The notes: a model not told the origin generated them from the sequence alone. Numbered from the stretch's first letter, positions 29,570 through 42,127 are shown. The stretch: DNA of 64,000 nucleotides from Anaerofilum faecale (GCA_019114265.1 DXFV01000012.1:37267-101266); one strand, 5' to 3'. Numbers and translations: made by a program.

Positions 29570-30553
29570 TCACAGCTCGATCTTGCCGTACAGCGCGAAG
29601 CCCTCGGCATCGTTGATGCTCTCGGTGCGGCGGGGGGCGGTGGGGCCTTCGCCGGTGCGGGGCTTGTCTGCGAACTCACGCTCCGGGGTGCGGGGCGCGC
29701 GGGGACCGCGTCCGCCGCGGCCGCGGTTCTGGCCGGGACGTCCGCCGCGGCCCTTGCGCGGGGCGCGGGGCGCGGGGTTGTCGGGGTAGATCACCACACG
29801 GCGGTCGGCGCCTTCGCCGCGGCTCTCGCTGTGCACGCCCTCCACGGCGCTGACAGCGCTGTGGATGATGCGGCGCTCGTAGGGGTTCATCGGCTCCAGC
29901 TCCTGGCTGCGGCCGGTCTTGAGGGCGCGGGCGGCGATGCGGCGCGCCAGCGCGGCCAGGTCGCCCTCGCGCTTGGAGCGGTAACCGGCCACGTCCAGGC
30001 CCAGCTTCAGGTAGTCGCCGCCGGCGCGGTTCGCCACCAGGCTGGCCAGATAGCTCAGCGCCTCCATCGTCTCGCCGCGGCGGCCGATCAGGGTGCCGGC
30101 CTTCTCGCCCTCCACCCGCAGCACGGTGGCTTCGCCCTGCTGCTGGGGCGTGATGACGGCGCCCTCCACGCCCATTTTGGCGAAAATATCAGACAGGTAG
30201 GCCACGGCCACCTCCACCTTCTGCTGCTTCTCGGCAGACAGCGGGGCGGGCTGGGGCTCCTCCCGGGCCGGCTCCTCCGGTTTGCTCTCGGCCGGCGCGG
30301 CCGGCTGGGACTGGGGAGCGGGCTTTGCGGGGGCGGGCTGCTCCTGCTTCGCGGGCGCGGGGGCGGGCGCTTCCTCCCCGGCCTCCTCGCCGACGGCGGT
30401 GGCCTTCACCCTGGCCGGGATGCTGCGGAACAGCTTTTTCACCGGCATCTCCAGGATCTGGATGCTCACTTCCTCCCGCGCGAGGCCCAGCTGGGCGCAG
30501 GCGTTCCGGGTGGCCTCCTCCACGGTCTTGCCGGTTGCGATCACTTCACGCAT
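29570..30553 (-). CDS. khpB: RNA-binding protein KhpB/Jag (EloR) with RG-rich tail
   Basis: 327 residues. Jag_N domain (1-50, IATGKTVEEATRNACAQLGL), an Ala/Pro/Glu-rich linker (about 55-120), a KH domain with GTLIGRRGETMEALSYLASL (about 155-180) and an R3H domain ending MNPYERRIIHSAV (about 220-250). It binds RNA and, in other Firmicutes, controls cell elongation. After R3H comes an unusual tail of about 65 residues rich in Arg-Gly (KGRGGRPGQNRGRGGRGP), resembling RGG boxes. Last gene of the operon, 6 bp after yidC. Confidence 0.92.
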   Translation of the reverse strand: MREVIATGKTVEEATRNACAQLGLAREEVSIQILEMPVKKLFRSIPARVKATAVGEEAGEEAPAPAPAKQEQPAPAKPAPQSQPAAPAESKPEEPAREEPQPAPLSAEKQQKVEVAVAYLSDIFAKMGVEGAVITPQQQGEATVLRVEGEKAGTLIGRRGETMEALSYLASLVANRAGGDYLKLGLDVAGYRSKREGDLAALARRIAARALKTGRSQELEPMNPYERRIIHSAVSAVEGVHSESRGEGADRRVVIYPDNPAPRAPRKGRGGRPGQNRGRGGRGPRAPRTPEREFADKPRTGEGPTAPRRTESINDAEGFALYGKIEL

Positions 30554-30559
30554 GCTGGT

Positions 30560-31603
30560 TTACTCCTTCCCGTCGGACAGAGCGCTCAGCGGGACGGTGC
30601 GCTCGTCCTTGTATTTTTCTTCGTCCAGCGCGCGGGCGCGGGCCAGACGCAGTTTCACCAGTTCGGCCTCGGTCACATCCTTGTACACCGTTTCGCCGGT
30701 GGCGTCGTCGGTGACGGCCACCTGCTTTTTGCGCTTTTTGGCCTTTTTCTTCTCCTCGATCTCGTCCAGCACCTGCTGTTTCATCTTTTCCGGGTCATAC
30801 ACCAGCTTGAGGAACAGCGTCTGCAGGATCATCAGCACGTTGGAGATGGTGTAGTAGAGCGAGAAGGCCACGGGCACCTGGAAGCCGTAGGTCACGAACA
30901 GCAGGCTCATGATCCAGGGCATCCATTTCATGGCGCCGGTCATCTCCTGGCCGCTCATCTTGGTGGCGATGATGTTGGACAGGAACATGGTCAGCACCGA
31001 CAGCACCGGGAAGATCAGCAGCGGCAGCGCCTCGGGGGTGAACTCGAAACGGGGCATCTGGCTCAGGTCGATGCCCAGGAAGTGGAAGTTGAAGCTGGTG
31101 ATCTTGTCGATCTGCTCGGCCGAGAAGATGCTGCCGGCGGCGTTGGGGTCGGCCTGCAGATTGGCGATCATGAAGTTCTGGGTCATGTAGTTGTTGGCGA
31201 TGCCCATCGCCTGGCGGGCCTGCTCGATCAGGTCGGCCGGGATGCGCAGGATGTGCTGCAGGGGCTTGTACACCACGTCGATCACGCCGAGCAGCACCAG
31301 CATGGTCAGCAGCATCGGCAGGCAGCCCGCGGTGGGGGAGAAGCCGTACTCCTCCTGCAGGCGCATCAGCTCTTCCTGCTGCTTCTGCTTATCATTGGCC
31401 CATTTTTTGTTGATCTCGTTGATCATCGGCTGATAGGCCTGCATGCGGGCGGTGCTCTTCTGCTGCTTGATGCTGAAGGGCAGCATCACCACGCGCGTCA
31501 GCACGGTGAAGAGGATAATGGCCCAGCCATAGCTCTGCACCACCTGATAGATCAGGTCCATCACCCAGCCCAGCGGGCCGCCCAGAAATCCTAAAAATCC
31601 CAT
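30560..31603 (-). CDS. yidC: membrane protein insertase YidC
   Basis: 347 residues. The YidC/Oxa1 core has five membrane helices; the functional Arg lies in ILFTVLTRVVMLPFSIKQQK near residue 38, and the cytoplasmic coiled coil follows it. The central SPTAGCLPMLLTMLVL and MKWMPWIMSLLFVTYG blocks are conserved. It inserts and folds membrane proteins with or without SecYEG. There is no lipoprotein signal peptide at the N-terminus, unlike bacillar SpoIIIJ. The basic C-terminal tail is followed by an acidic one. Confidence 0.96.
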   Translation of the reverse strand: MGFLGFLGGPLGWVMDLIYQVVQSYGWAIILFTVLTRVVMLPFSIKQQKSTARMQAYQPMINEINKKWANDKQKQQEELMRLQEEYGFSPTAGCLPMLLTMLVLLGVIDVVYKPLQHILRIPADLIEQARQAMGIANNYMTQNFMIANLQADPNAAGSIFSAEQIDKITSFNFHFLGIDLSQMPRFEFTPEALPLLIFPVLSVLTMFLSNIIATKMSGQEMTGAMKWMPWIMSLLFVTYGFQVPVAFSLYYTISNVLMILQTLFLKLVYDPEKMKQQVLDEIEEKKKAKKRKKQVAVTDDATGETVYKDVTEAELVKLRLARARALDEEKYKDERTVPLSALSDGKE

Positions 31604-31699
31604 AGTTCTCTCTTTCCGCCTTTCCTTGCGCGGGGGGAAGGCTGTTTTAAAATCGCAGAACCCGCGCCGCGCAAAGCGCAGGTTATCGTGGACAAAGGT

Positions 31700-31930
31700 T
31701 CAGTTGTGCCAGCGGCCCTTGGGCGGCACCGGGTCCCGCCCGCATTTCCCGAACGGGTTGCAGCGCAGAATGCGCCACACCGCCAGGATGCTGCCCTTGA
31801 CGGCGCCGTGGATCTGGAGCGCCTCGATGGCGTACTGGCTGCAGGTGGGCGTGAAGCGGCAGTTTTGCCCCAAGAGGGGCGAGAGGAAACGCTGATAGCC
31901 GCGGATCAGCCAGATCAGCACCCGCTTCAC
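31700..31930 (-). CDS. yidD: membrane protein insertion efficiency factor YidD
   Basis: 76 residues from a GTG overlapping the rnpA stop (GTGA). KRVLIWLIRGYQRFLSPLLG is an amphipathic N-terminal helix and CRFTPTCSQYAIEALQIHG the conserved Cys core; three Cys are spaced as in the family. It aids YidC-dependent insertion. Position between rnpA and yidC is the standard one. Confidence 0.95.
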   Translation of the reverse strand: MKRVLIWLIRGYQRFLSPLLGQNCRFTPTCSQYAIEALQIHGAVKGSILAVWRILRCNPFGKCGRDPVPPKGRWHN

Positions 31931-32268
31931 GGCTGCTTCGGCAAAACGCCGGCGGCGCGCAGCTGCTGCTGCATCACCTTCTGCACCTGCCAGCTCTTGC
32001 TGGAGGCGGTGCGGCCGCGCGCCACAAAGACGATGTCGTAGCTGCCCGCGTCGTTCGGCAGGCACTGCTGCATCGCGGCGCGGATCACGCGGCGGGCGCG
32101 GTTGCGGGTGACGGCATTGCCGATCTTTTTGCTGGAGGTGACTCCCACCCGCAGCCTGCGGGTGCGGGTCTTAAAGACATAGGTCACCAGCAGGGGATGG
32201 ACGAAGGCCTTTCCCCGGGCATAGGCCCGGCCGAATTCGCTGTTGCGGCAGAGAGTGGTGTACCGCAT
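31927..32268 (-). CDS. rnpA: ribonuclease P protein component
   Basis: 113 residues. The RNR motif region VGVTSSKKIGNAVTRNRARR (about 42-61) identifies RnpA, the protein subunit that helps the RNase P RNA bind precursor tRNA. A GGGGGG stretch precedes the ATG. Separated from rpmH by a partial terminator and overlapping yidD by 4 bp. Confidence 0.96.
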   Translation of the reverse strand: MRYTTLCRNSEFGRAYARGKAFVHPLLVTYVFKTRTRRLRVGVTSSKKIGNAVTRNRARRVIRAAMQQCLPNDAGSYDIVFVARGRTASSKSWQVQKVMQQQLRAAGVLPKQP

Positions 32269-32284
32269 CCTGTCCCCCCCTTAT

Positions 32285-32319
32285 GAAAAAATAAGGCCAC
32301 CCGAAAACAAGTGACCTTT
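32285..32319 (-). terminator. internal (probably leaky) terminator between rpmH and rnpA
   Basis: On the minus strand the stem AAGGTCAC (about 32317-32310) pairs with GTGGCCTT (32300-32293) and is followed by ATTTTTTC. A GC palindrome (near 32323-32342) precedes it. Likely gives more rpmH than rnpA transcript. Confidence 0.6.
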
Positions 32320-32369
32320 CAGCCCGGCCGCGCGGCGGCCGGATACCGGATACGGAAAAAAGCGCAAAA

Positions 32370-32504
32370 TCAGATGGCCAGTTTGGCGCGGCCCTTGGCG
32401 CGGCGGGCGCGGATGACCTTGCGGCCGTTCTTGGTGCTCATGCGGTTCAGGAAACCATGCACGCGGCTGCGATGACGCTTCTTGGGCTGATACGTTCTTT
32501 TCAT
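32370..32504 (-). CDS. rpmH: 50S ribosomal protein L34
   Basis: 44 residues: KRTYQPKKRHRSRVHGFLNR followed by MSTKNGRKVIRARRAKGR, the invariant L34 sequence. GGAGGAA is well spaced before the ATG. First gene of the leftward origin operon, driven by a consensus promoter. Confidence 0.98.
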   Translation of the reverse strand: MKRTYQPKKRHRSRVHGFLNRMSTKNGRKVIRARRAKGRAKLAI

Positions 32505-32606
32505 TCTATGTTCCTCCAAGCTTCTGCCCTTGTGAACGGGCGTATTTGAGTGTTCTTCAGCCAGGGGTGTACACATCATATTTTATAGACAACCCTGCAA
32601 CTTAAA

Positions 32607-32636
32607 AGTATACACAAACACCTTTCGCCCTGTCAA
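32607..32636 (-). promoter_or_regulatory. promoter of the rpmH operon
   Basis: Minus-strand perfect TTGACA (32636-32631), 18-bp spacer, TATACT (32612-32607). Confidence 0.85.
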
Positions 32637-32755
32637 GCCCTATCTTTGAAAAAAATCGGATTTTTTCCCGGTTTTTTGGGTGCAAAGTTTTGCTTTGGGG
32701 TGTTGAAAACCGGTGTTTTTGCCTATACATCTATATAATAGCCCTGTGAATACAG

Positions 32756-32784
32756 TTGAAAAGCTGTTGAAAAGATGGTATACT
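32756..32784 (+). promoter_or_regulatory. promoter of dnaA overlapped by DnaA-box-like sites
   Basis: TTGAAA (32756-32761), 17-bp spacer, TATACT (32779-32784). DnaA-box-like TGTTGAAAA occurs at 32701-32709 and 32765-32773 (in the spacer), and AGTTGAAAA at 32754-32762 over the -35: an arrangement expected for DnaA autorepression. The 32505-32871 gap holds only this and the rpmH promoter. Confidence 0.75.
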
Positions 32785-32871
32785 TGGTTTACTGCTGAAA
32801 ATTTGCCTTTTGTCCCGACGGTGCGGGCGGGCAAAGACCCATTTTTCCGCTTTGGAGGAATCACAAAGGAT

Positions 32872-34206
32872 ATGAATTCATTCAACGAAGTGTTCGACGC
32901 GATCAAGGACTACTGCCGCCAGCACGTGGTGGCGGCCTCCTACACGCTGTTCATCGACGGCATCGAACCGGTGGATTTCAGCGCCGACACCGCCACCCTC
33001 TCGGTGCGCAGCGAGTTTTTGCAGGGCGTGGTGAACGACCGGTATATCCCGCTGATGAAGGAGGCGTTCCGGGCCATTCTGGGCTTCGACGTGCAGATCA
33101 AGCTGGTGGTGGCCGGCGAAGCCGCCCCGGCCTCGCAGACGGCCGACCCCGCGCCCGCCCTGCGGGAGGACCCCGAACAGCCTCCCGCCCAGGGCAGCTA
33201 TGCGCTCACCTTTGAAAACTTCATCGTCGGCTCCACCAACAAATTCGCCCACGCGGCGGCGCAGGCGGTGGCGGCCAACCCCTCGGGCGCCTACAACCCG
33301 CTGTTCATCTACGGCGGCTCGGGGCTGGGCAAGACCCATCTTCTCAAGGCCATCCAGATCGAGATCGGCCACAACCACCCCGACTTCAACCTGGTGTATG
33401 TGGACGGCGAGAAGTTCACCAACGAGATCATCAACGCCATCCGCGAGGGCAGCACCGAGGAGTTCCACCAGAAATACCGCGCGGCCGACGTGCTGCTGGT
33501 GGACGACATCCAGTTCATCGGCGGCAAGGAGAGCACCCAGGAGGAGTTCTTCCACACCTTCAACACCCTCTACCAGGCCGGCAAGCAGATCGTGCTGGCC
33601 AGCGACCGCCCGCCCAAGGAGATCAAGAGCCTGGAGGACCGGCTGCGCACCCGCTTCGAGTGGGGCCTCACCGCCGACATCCAGCCGCCCGACTTCGAGA
33701 CCCGGGTGGCCATCATCCGCCGCAAGGCCGACCTGCTGGGCCTGGAGATCCCCGACGAGGTGGCCGAGTTCATCGCCTCCCACCTGAAAGACAACATCCG
33801 CCAGCTGGAGGGCGCGGTGAAAAAGCTGAACGCCTACCACATGCTGGAGGGCATCCAGCCGGTGCTGGGGGTGGCGCAGAACGCCATCAAGGACATCCTG
33901 AACGAGACCCAGCCGGTGCCGGTGACGGTGTCGCGCATCATCACCGAGGTGGCGCGCACCTATAATATATCGGCCGACGAGATCCGCGGCCGCAAGCGCA
34001 CCGCCAACGTATCGGCCGCCCGGCGCACCGCCATGTATGTGGTGCGCGAGATCACCGGCATGAGCATGGAGGACATCGGCCGCGAGTTCGGCGGGCGCGA
34101 CCACTCCACCATCGTCTACTCCCTCAACGAGGCCGCCAAGAGCATCGAGAACGACACCCGCATCCGGGAGACGGTGGAGGACATCATCAAAAACATCCGC
34201 TCGTAA
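32872..34206 (+). CDS. dnaA: chromosomal replication initiator DnaA
   Basis: 444 residues. Domain I (1-80) is followed by a short linker (81-110). The AAA+ domain III has Walker A GGSGLGKTH (148-156) and Walker B LLVDDIQFI (about 207-215). Domain IV has the DNA-binding signature, with GREFGGRDHSTIVYS near the end. It binds DnaA boxes and melts oriC. The ATG at 32872 follows GGAGGAATCACAAAGGAT; an upstream in-frame ATG at 32713 lies before the promoter and is rejected. Domain I fits families from this clade in lacking the usual central Trp. Confidence 0.98.
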   Translation: MNSFNEVFDAIKDYCRQHVVAASYTLFIDGIEPVDFSADTATLSVRSEFLQGVVNDRYIPLMKEAFRAILGFDVQIKLVVAGEAAPASQTADPAPALREDPEQPPAQGSYALTFENFIVGSTNKFAHAAAQAVAANPSGAYNPLFIYGGSGLGKTHLLKAIQIEIGHNHPDFNLVYVDGEKFTNEIINAIREGSTEEFHQKYRAADVLLVDDIQFIGGKESTQEEFFHTFNTLYQAGKQIVLASDRPPKEIKSLEDRLRTRFEWGLTADIQPPDFETRVAIIRRKADLLGLEIPDEVAEFIASHLKDNIRQLEGAVKKLNAYHMLEGIQPVLGVAQNAIKDILNETQPVPVTVSRIITEVARTYNISADEIRGRKRTANVSAARRTAMYVVREITGMSMEDIGREFGGRDHSTIVYSLNEAAKSIENDTRIRETVEDIIKNIRS

Positions 34207-34450
34207 AACAACCTGTTGAAAACCCCGGGCCTGTTTTCCACATTTTCAACAGAGTTTTCAACTTTCCACATGGAAAGCTGCGGACAGGCGTGGAAACCAT
34301 TTCGTCTTTCCACAACAGCCCACAATTGCGCACAACCCCGCCCTCCGTTTTCCACAGCCCCTTCCAAGGGGCGTTTTGGGGGCGCGCGGCAGTTTTCCAC
34401 AAATTCCACGTCCCCTACTACTACTGCTATTTCAGAGTTCTGTTTTCTGT
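34207..34450 (+). other. oriC: DnaA-box cluster and DnaA-trio-like unwinding region
   Basis: Between dnaA and dnaN. Boxes TTTTCCACA at 34234-34242, 34348-34356 and 34393-34401; CTTTCCACA at 34262-34270 and 34306-34314; TTTTCAACA at 34243-34251; inverted TGTTGAAAA at 34214-34222. After the last box come a weaker one (34402-34410), a short C-rich step (34411-34415) and the triplets TAC TAC TAC TGC TAT (34416-34430), the arrangement of the bacterial basal unwinding system. AT-richer sequence follows up to the dnaN leader. Confidence 0.88.
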
Positions 34451-34529
34451 AAAACCGGACAAGATCGGCACAGGGGGAAGCAGTTATACAGACAGTAATA
34501 TTCTTTTGCTGAACAGGAGAGAGATACCT

Positions 34530-35648
34530 ATGAAAATCATCTGTGACCGTTCGCTGCTGGCAGACGCACTGGCCGGCGTCTCCCGGGCGATCTCCGGCCG
34601 GGGCGCGCTGCCGGTCCTGGAGGGCATCCATCTGAAGGCCGAAGGCTTCTCGGTCACCCTGACCGGCTACGACACCGAGATCGCCATCATCACCACCATC
34701 GAGGCGAACGTGATCGAGCCGGGCGAGGCGGTGATCCCGGCCAAGCTGTTCGGCGACCTGGTGCGCCGGATGGCGGCCGACGAGGTGGAGGTGACCACCG
34801 CGATGAACGGCACCGCCCACATCCGGGGCGGCAGCGCCGAGTTCGACATCGCCGCGCTGAGCGTGGACGACTATCCCGCCCTGCCCACCCCCGGCGCCGA
34901 CCCCGCGCTGGAACTGCCGGCCGGCGTGCTGACCGAGATGATCGGCCGCACCGTCTACGCCGTGTCGCAGGACGACAAAAAGCCGGTGCACACCGGCGAG
35001 CTGTTCTCGATCCAGAGCGACAAGCTCACCGTCGTGGCGCTGGACGGGTTCCGCCTGGCCATCACCGAGCAGCCGGTGGAAGCGGCCAAGGAGATCGACA
35101 TCGTCATCCCCGCCAAGACCCTCACCGAGGTCTGCCGGCTGCTGGGCGACCCCGAAGAAACCGTGAAAATCTCGGCAAATCGTCATTATGTCGTGTTTGC
35201 CGCCAGCGGCTACACCGTCATCAGCCGCCTGCTGGAGGGCGCCTTCCTCGACTATAAAAAGGTGATCCCCGAGGGCCATCGCACCCGGGTGCAGGTGGAG
35301 GTGAAGCCGTTCGTCGAGACGGTCGAGCGCGCCAGCCTCATCATCACCGAGCGGCTGAAGAACCCGCTGCGGGTCACCTTCGGCGACGGGCTGACCGTCC
35401 GCTGCCAGACCACCCTGGGCAAGGTGCAGGATCAGCTGCCCGCCCATGTGGAGGGCGAAGCGGTGGAGATCGGCTTCAACAACCGCTATCTGCTGGACGC
35501 GCTGCGCAACAGCGGCTGCGACAATGTGGTGATGGAGCTGTCCGGCCCGCTGTCCCCCGTCAAGGTGCTGCCCGCCGACAGCGATGTGGCCAACGGCAAG
35601 CGGGGCTTCTGCTTCCTGGTGCTGCCGGTGCGGTTCAAAAACGACTGA
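34530..35648 (+). CDS. dnaN: DNA polymerase III subunit beta (sliding clamp)
   Basis: 372 residues, usual size. Begins MKIICDRSLLADALAGVSRA and has three clamp domains, with the conserved DGFRLAIT near residue 170 and the C-terminal VKVLPADSD...LVLPVRF (normally LMPMRL, here LPVRF). It tethers polymerase to DNA. AGGAGAGAG precedes the ATG; longer in-frame versions would start in oriC and are rejected. Confidence 0.97.
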   Translation: MKIICDRSLLADALAGVSRAISGRGALPVLEGIHLKAEGFSVTLTGYDTEIAIITTIEANVIEPGEAVIPAKLFGDLVRRMAADEVEVTTAMNGTAHIRGGSAEFDIAALSVDDYPALPTPGADPALELPAGVLTEMIGRTVYAVSQDDKKPVHTGELFSIQSDKLTVVALDGFRLAITEQPVEAAKEIDIVIPAKTLTEVCRLLGDPEETVKISANRHYVVFAASGYTVISRLLEGAFLDYKKVIPEGHRTRVQVEVKPFVETVERASLIITERLKNPLRVTFGDGLTVRCQTTLGKVQDQLPAHVEGEAVEIGFNNRYLLDALRNSGCDNVVMELSGPLSPVKVLPADSDVANGKRGFCFLVLPVRFKND

Positions 35649-35722
35649 TCCTGCATAAAAATCCAGGATTTATACAGCGCATCTTTCGCACTGCGAAAGA
35701 TATACTAAAGAGGTAAATGACA

Positions 35723-35931
35723 ATGCAACAAATCTCCATAAGCACCGAGTTCATCAAGCTGGACGCGCTGCTGAAATACGCCAGTCTCGCGGCCACCGGC
35801 GGCGAGGCCAAGCAGATGGTGCAGGCCGGCGAGGTGCTGGTGAACGGCGAGGTGTGCACCATGCGCGGCAAAAAGCTGCGCAGCGGCGACACCGTCACGG
35901 CGGCCGGCCGGACCGTTGAGGTGACCGGACC

Positions 35932-35935
<4 letters not shown>
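35723..35935 (+). CDS. yaaA: S4-domain RNA-binding protein YaaA/RlbA
   Basis: 70 residues, a lone S4 domain (FIKLDALLKYASLAATGGEA, then QMVQAGEVLVNGEV and RSGDTVTAAGRTVEV). It sits at its usual place between dnaN and recF; a ribosome-assembly role is suggested in Bacillus. The ATG at 35723 lies nine bases from AAAGAGG, better than the ATG at 35717. Its stop overlaps the recF start (GTGA). Confidence 0.93.
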
Positions 35936-37017
<1,082 letters not shown>

Positions 37018-37020
37018 GGC

Positions 37021-37278
37021 ATGTATCTGCATCTGGGACAGGACACCATCCTGCGCACCCGCGACATCGTGGGCATCTTCGATCTGGACACCGCCACCCT
37101 CTCGCGGCACACCCGCGACTTCCTCTCCCGCGCCGAGAAGGACGGCCGGGTGGTGAACGTCACCGACGAGCTGCCCAAGAGCTTCATCGTCACCGCCGCC
37201 GATCCGCCGATGATCTATATCAGCCAGATCTCGGCCGCCACCCTGAAAAAGCGCAGCGGGATGTTCGGGAGGCGGTGA
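37021..37278 (+). CDS. remB: extracellular-matrix regulator RemB (DUF370)
   Basis: 85 residues: MYLHLGQDTILRTRDIVGIF and later LPKSFIVTAADPPMIYISQI identify the YaaB/RemB (DUF370) family, DNA-binding regulators in Bacillus. Starts three bases after recF in the conserved recF-remB-gyrB order; ribosome site AGAAAGGGG. Confidence 0.92.
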   Translation: MYLHLGQDTILRTRDIVGIFDLDTATLSRHTRDFLSRAEKDGRVVNVTDELPKSFIVTAADPPMIYISQISAATLKKRSGMFGRR

Positions 37279-37331
37279 GCGCCGCCCCGGCGCGGCGCAT
37301 TTGCCGTGAGAATGTGCCCGGCGGGGGCTTT

Positions 37332-37378
37332 CCCCTCATCAGCCGCCTGCGGCGGCAGCTTCCCCCCGAGGGGAAGCC
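37332..37378 (-). repeat. unit A of the interspersed hairpin repeat, inverted
   Basis: CCCCTCATCA, hairpin GCCGCC/GGCGGC, hairpin GCTTCCCC/GGGGAAGC. Lies between remB and gyrB, one of the few co-directional sites. Confidence 0.75.
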
Positions 37379-37472
37379 AACCCTTTTTCTTTCACACACC
37401 CGCGGCCGGACGGCCGCATTTCATCGATACACACCCCGCGCCCCAAGCCGGCGCGAAAACAAAGGAGCAGTT

Positions 37473-39395
37473 ATGGCAGAGGAAAAATTGCAGCATGAAT
37501 ACGGCGGCAGCCAGATCCAGGTGCTGGAAGGCCTGGAGGCTGTGCGCAAACGCCCCGGCATGTATATCGGTTCCACCGGCGAGCGGGGCCTGCACCATCT
37601 GGTGTACGAGATCGTGGACAACTCCATCGACGAGGCACTGGCAGGCTATTGCAGCCACATCGAGGTGACCATCAAGAAAGACAACCTCATCGAGGTCACC
37701 GACAACGGCCGCGGCATCCCGGTGGACATCCAGCCCAAGCTGGGCATCCCGGCGGTGACCGTCGTGTTCACCGTGCTGCACGCCGGCGGCAAGTTCGGCG
37801 GCGAGGATTCCGGCTATAAGGTGGCCGGCGGCCTGCACGGCGTGGGCGCCAGCGTGGTGAACGCCCTCTCGGAATGGCTGGAGGTGCGGGTGCGCCGCGA
37901 CGGCGCCGAATACCGCCAGTCCTTCCGGCGCGGCGTGGCCGACGGCCCGCTGGAGAAGATCGGCCCTGCCGCCTCCACCGGCACCACCGTGCTGTTCAAG
38001 CCCGACCCCGAGATGTTCGAGGTGCTGGAATTCGATTATGAGACCCTGAACAAGCGCCTGCGCGAGGAGGCCTTCCTGAACGCCGGCGTGCGCATCACCC
38101 TCACCGACGAGCGCGGCGACGAGCCGGTGCGCGAGAGCATGTGCTACGAGGGCGGCGTGAAGAGCTTTGTGGAGTATATCCACCGCAAAAACAAGCAGAA
38201 CGTGCTGCACGAGGACGTGATCTACCTCAAGGGCGAGGCCAACGGCTCGATGGCCGAGATCGCCATGCAGTACAACGACAGCTACCACGAGCTGATGCTG
38301 TCGTTCGCCAACAACGTCCACACCCCCGACGGCGGCACCCACGAGGAGGGCTTCAAATCCGCCCTCACCCGCGCCTTCAACGACTTCGGCCGCGAAAAGG
38401 GCTACCTGAAAGACAAGGATGCCAACTTCAAGGGCGGCGACGTGCGCGAGGGCCTGACGGTGGTCATCAGCGTGAAGCTGACCGAGGCCCAGTTCGAGGG
38501 CCAGACCAAAGCCAAGCTGGGCAACACCGAGATCCGCACGCTGGTGTCGGGCCTGGTGTACGACAAGTTCCGGGAATTTCTGGAGGAAAACCCCGCCGTT
38601 GCCCGCACCATCTACGACAAGGCCATCACCGCCGCCCGCGCCCGCACCGCCGCCCAGAAGGCGCGCGAGCTGGTGCAGCGCAAGTCGGCGCTGGAGACCA
38701 ACCGGATGCCCGGCAAGCTGGCCGACTGCCGCGAGAAAGACCCCAGCAAGACCGAGATCTATATCGTCGAGGGCGATTCCGCCGGCGGCAGCGCCAAGAT
38801 GGGGCGCGACTCCTCCATCCAGGCCATCCTCCCGCTGTGGGGCAAGATGCTGAACGTGGAAAAAGCCCGCCTGGACAAAGTGTATGGCAACGAGAAGATG
38901 ATGCCGGTGGTCACCGCGCTGGGCTGCGGCCTGGGCGAGGACTTCGATCTGTCCAAGCTGCGCTACCACAAGGTGTTCATCATGGCCGATGCCGACGTGG
39001 ACGGCAGCCACATCTGCACCCTGATGCTGACCTTCTTCTTCCGCTTCATGCGCCCGCTGATCGAGAACGGCCATGTGTATATCGCCCAGCCGCCGCTGTT
39101 CAAGCTGGCCAAGGGCAAGGACGTGCGCTATGCCTACTCGGAAGCCGAGATGACCCGCATCTCGGCCGAGATGGGGCAGGGCACCAAGATCAACCGCTAT
39201 AAGGGCCTGGGCGAGATGAACCCGGAACAGCTGTGGGAGACCACCATGAACCCCGAGAACCGCGTGATCGTGCAGATCACCATCGACGACGCCCAGAAGG
39301 CCGACGAGACCTTCACCATCCTGATGGGCGACAAGGTGGAGCCCCGCAAGGAATTTATCGAGAAAAACGCCCATTACGCCAACCTGGACGTGTAA
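37473..39395 (+). CDS. gyrB: DNA gyrase subunit B
   Basis: 640 residues. The GHKL ATPase (EIVDNSIDEALAGYC, DNGRGIPVDI and GGLHGVGASVVNALS) comes first, then the transducer and the TOPRIM domain with EGDSAGGSAKMGRD (about 430) and DADVDGSHI. It introduces negative supercoils with GyrA. No 170-residue insert, typical for Gram-positives. AAAGGAG precedes the ATG; the open frame extends far upstream but is not coding there. Confidence 0.98.
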   Translation: MAEEKLQHEYGGSQIQVLEGLEAVRKRPGMYIGSTGERGLHHLVYEIVDNSIDEALAGYCSHIEVTIKKDNLIEVTDNGRGIPVDIQPKLGIPAVTVVFTVLHAGGKFGGEDSGYKVAGGLHGVGASVVNALSEWLEVRVRRDGAEYRQSFRRGVADGPLEKIGPAASTGTTVLFKPDPEMFEVLEFDYETLNKRLREEAFLNAGVRITLTDERGDEPVRESMCYEGGVKSFVEYIHRKNKQNVLHEDVIYLKGEANGSMAEIAMQYNDSYHELMLSFANNVHTPDGGTHEEGFKSALTRAFNDFGREKGYLKDKDANFKGGDVREGLTVVISVKLTEAQFEGQTKAKLGNTEIRTLVSGLVYDKFREFLEENPAVARTIYDKAITAARARTAAQKARELVQRKSALETNRMPGKLADCREKDPSKTEIYIVEGDSAGGSAKMGRDSSIQAILPLWGKMLNVEKARLDKVYGNEKMMPVVTALGCGLGEDFDLSKLRYHKVFIMADADVDGSHICTLMLTFFFRFMRPLIENGHVYIAQPPLFKLAKGKDVRYAYSEAEMTRISAEMGQGTKINRYKGLGEMNPEQLWETTMNPENRVIVQITIDDAQKADETFTILMGDKVEPRKEFIEKNAHYANLDV

Positions 39396-39428
39396 CGCGC
39401 GCAGGCAGAGAAGGAAACAGGTGAAAAC

Positions 39429-41969
<2,541 letters not shown>

Positions 41970-42065
41970 TCGTACAATTTGAGAAATATATACCTTTGGT
42001 ATATTATTTGCGCTTTTGATTGTGCGATAGAGCGTTTGTTTTTCGGATCGGTTTGATGGAATGAA

Positions 42066-42127
42066 GAAAACACCGCGCCCGGCGCCCTCCCCGTGCAGAA
42101 GGGGAGAGGAGACCGGGCGCGGTGCTG
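42066..42127. terminator. bidirectional terminator after gyrA
   Basis: Outer stem CACCGCGCCCGG (42071-42082) with CCGGGCGCGGTG (42113-42124), inner stem CTCCCC/GGGGAG, then CTGTTT. A weaker AT-rich hairpin ATATACC/GGTATAT lies at 41989-42005. Confidence 0.7.
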
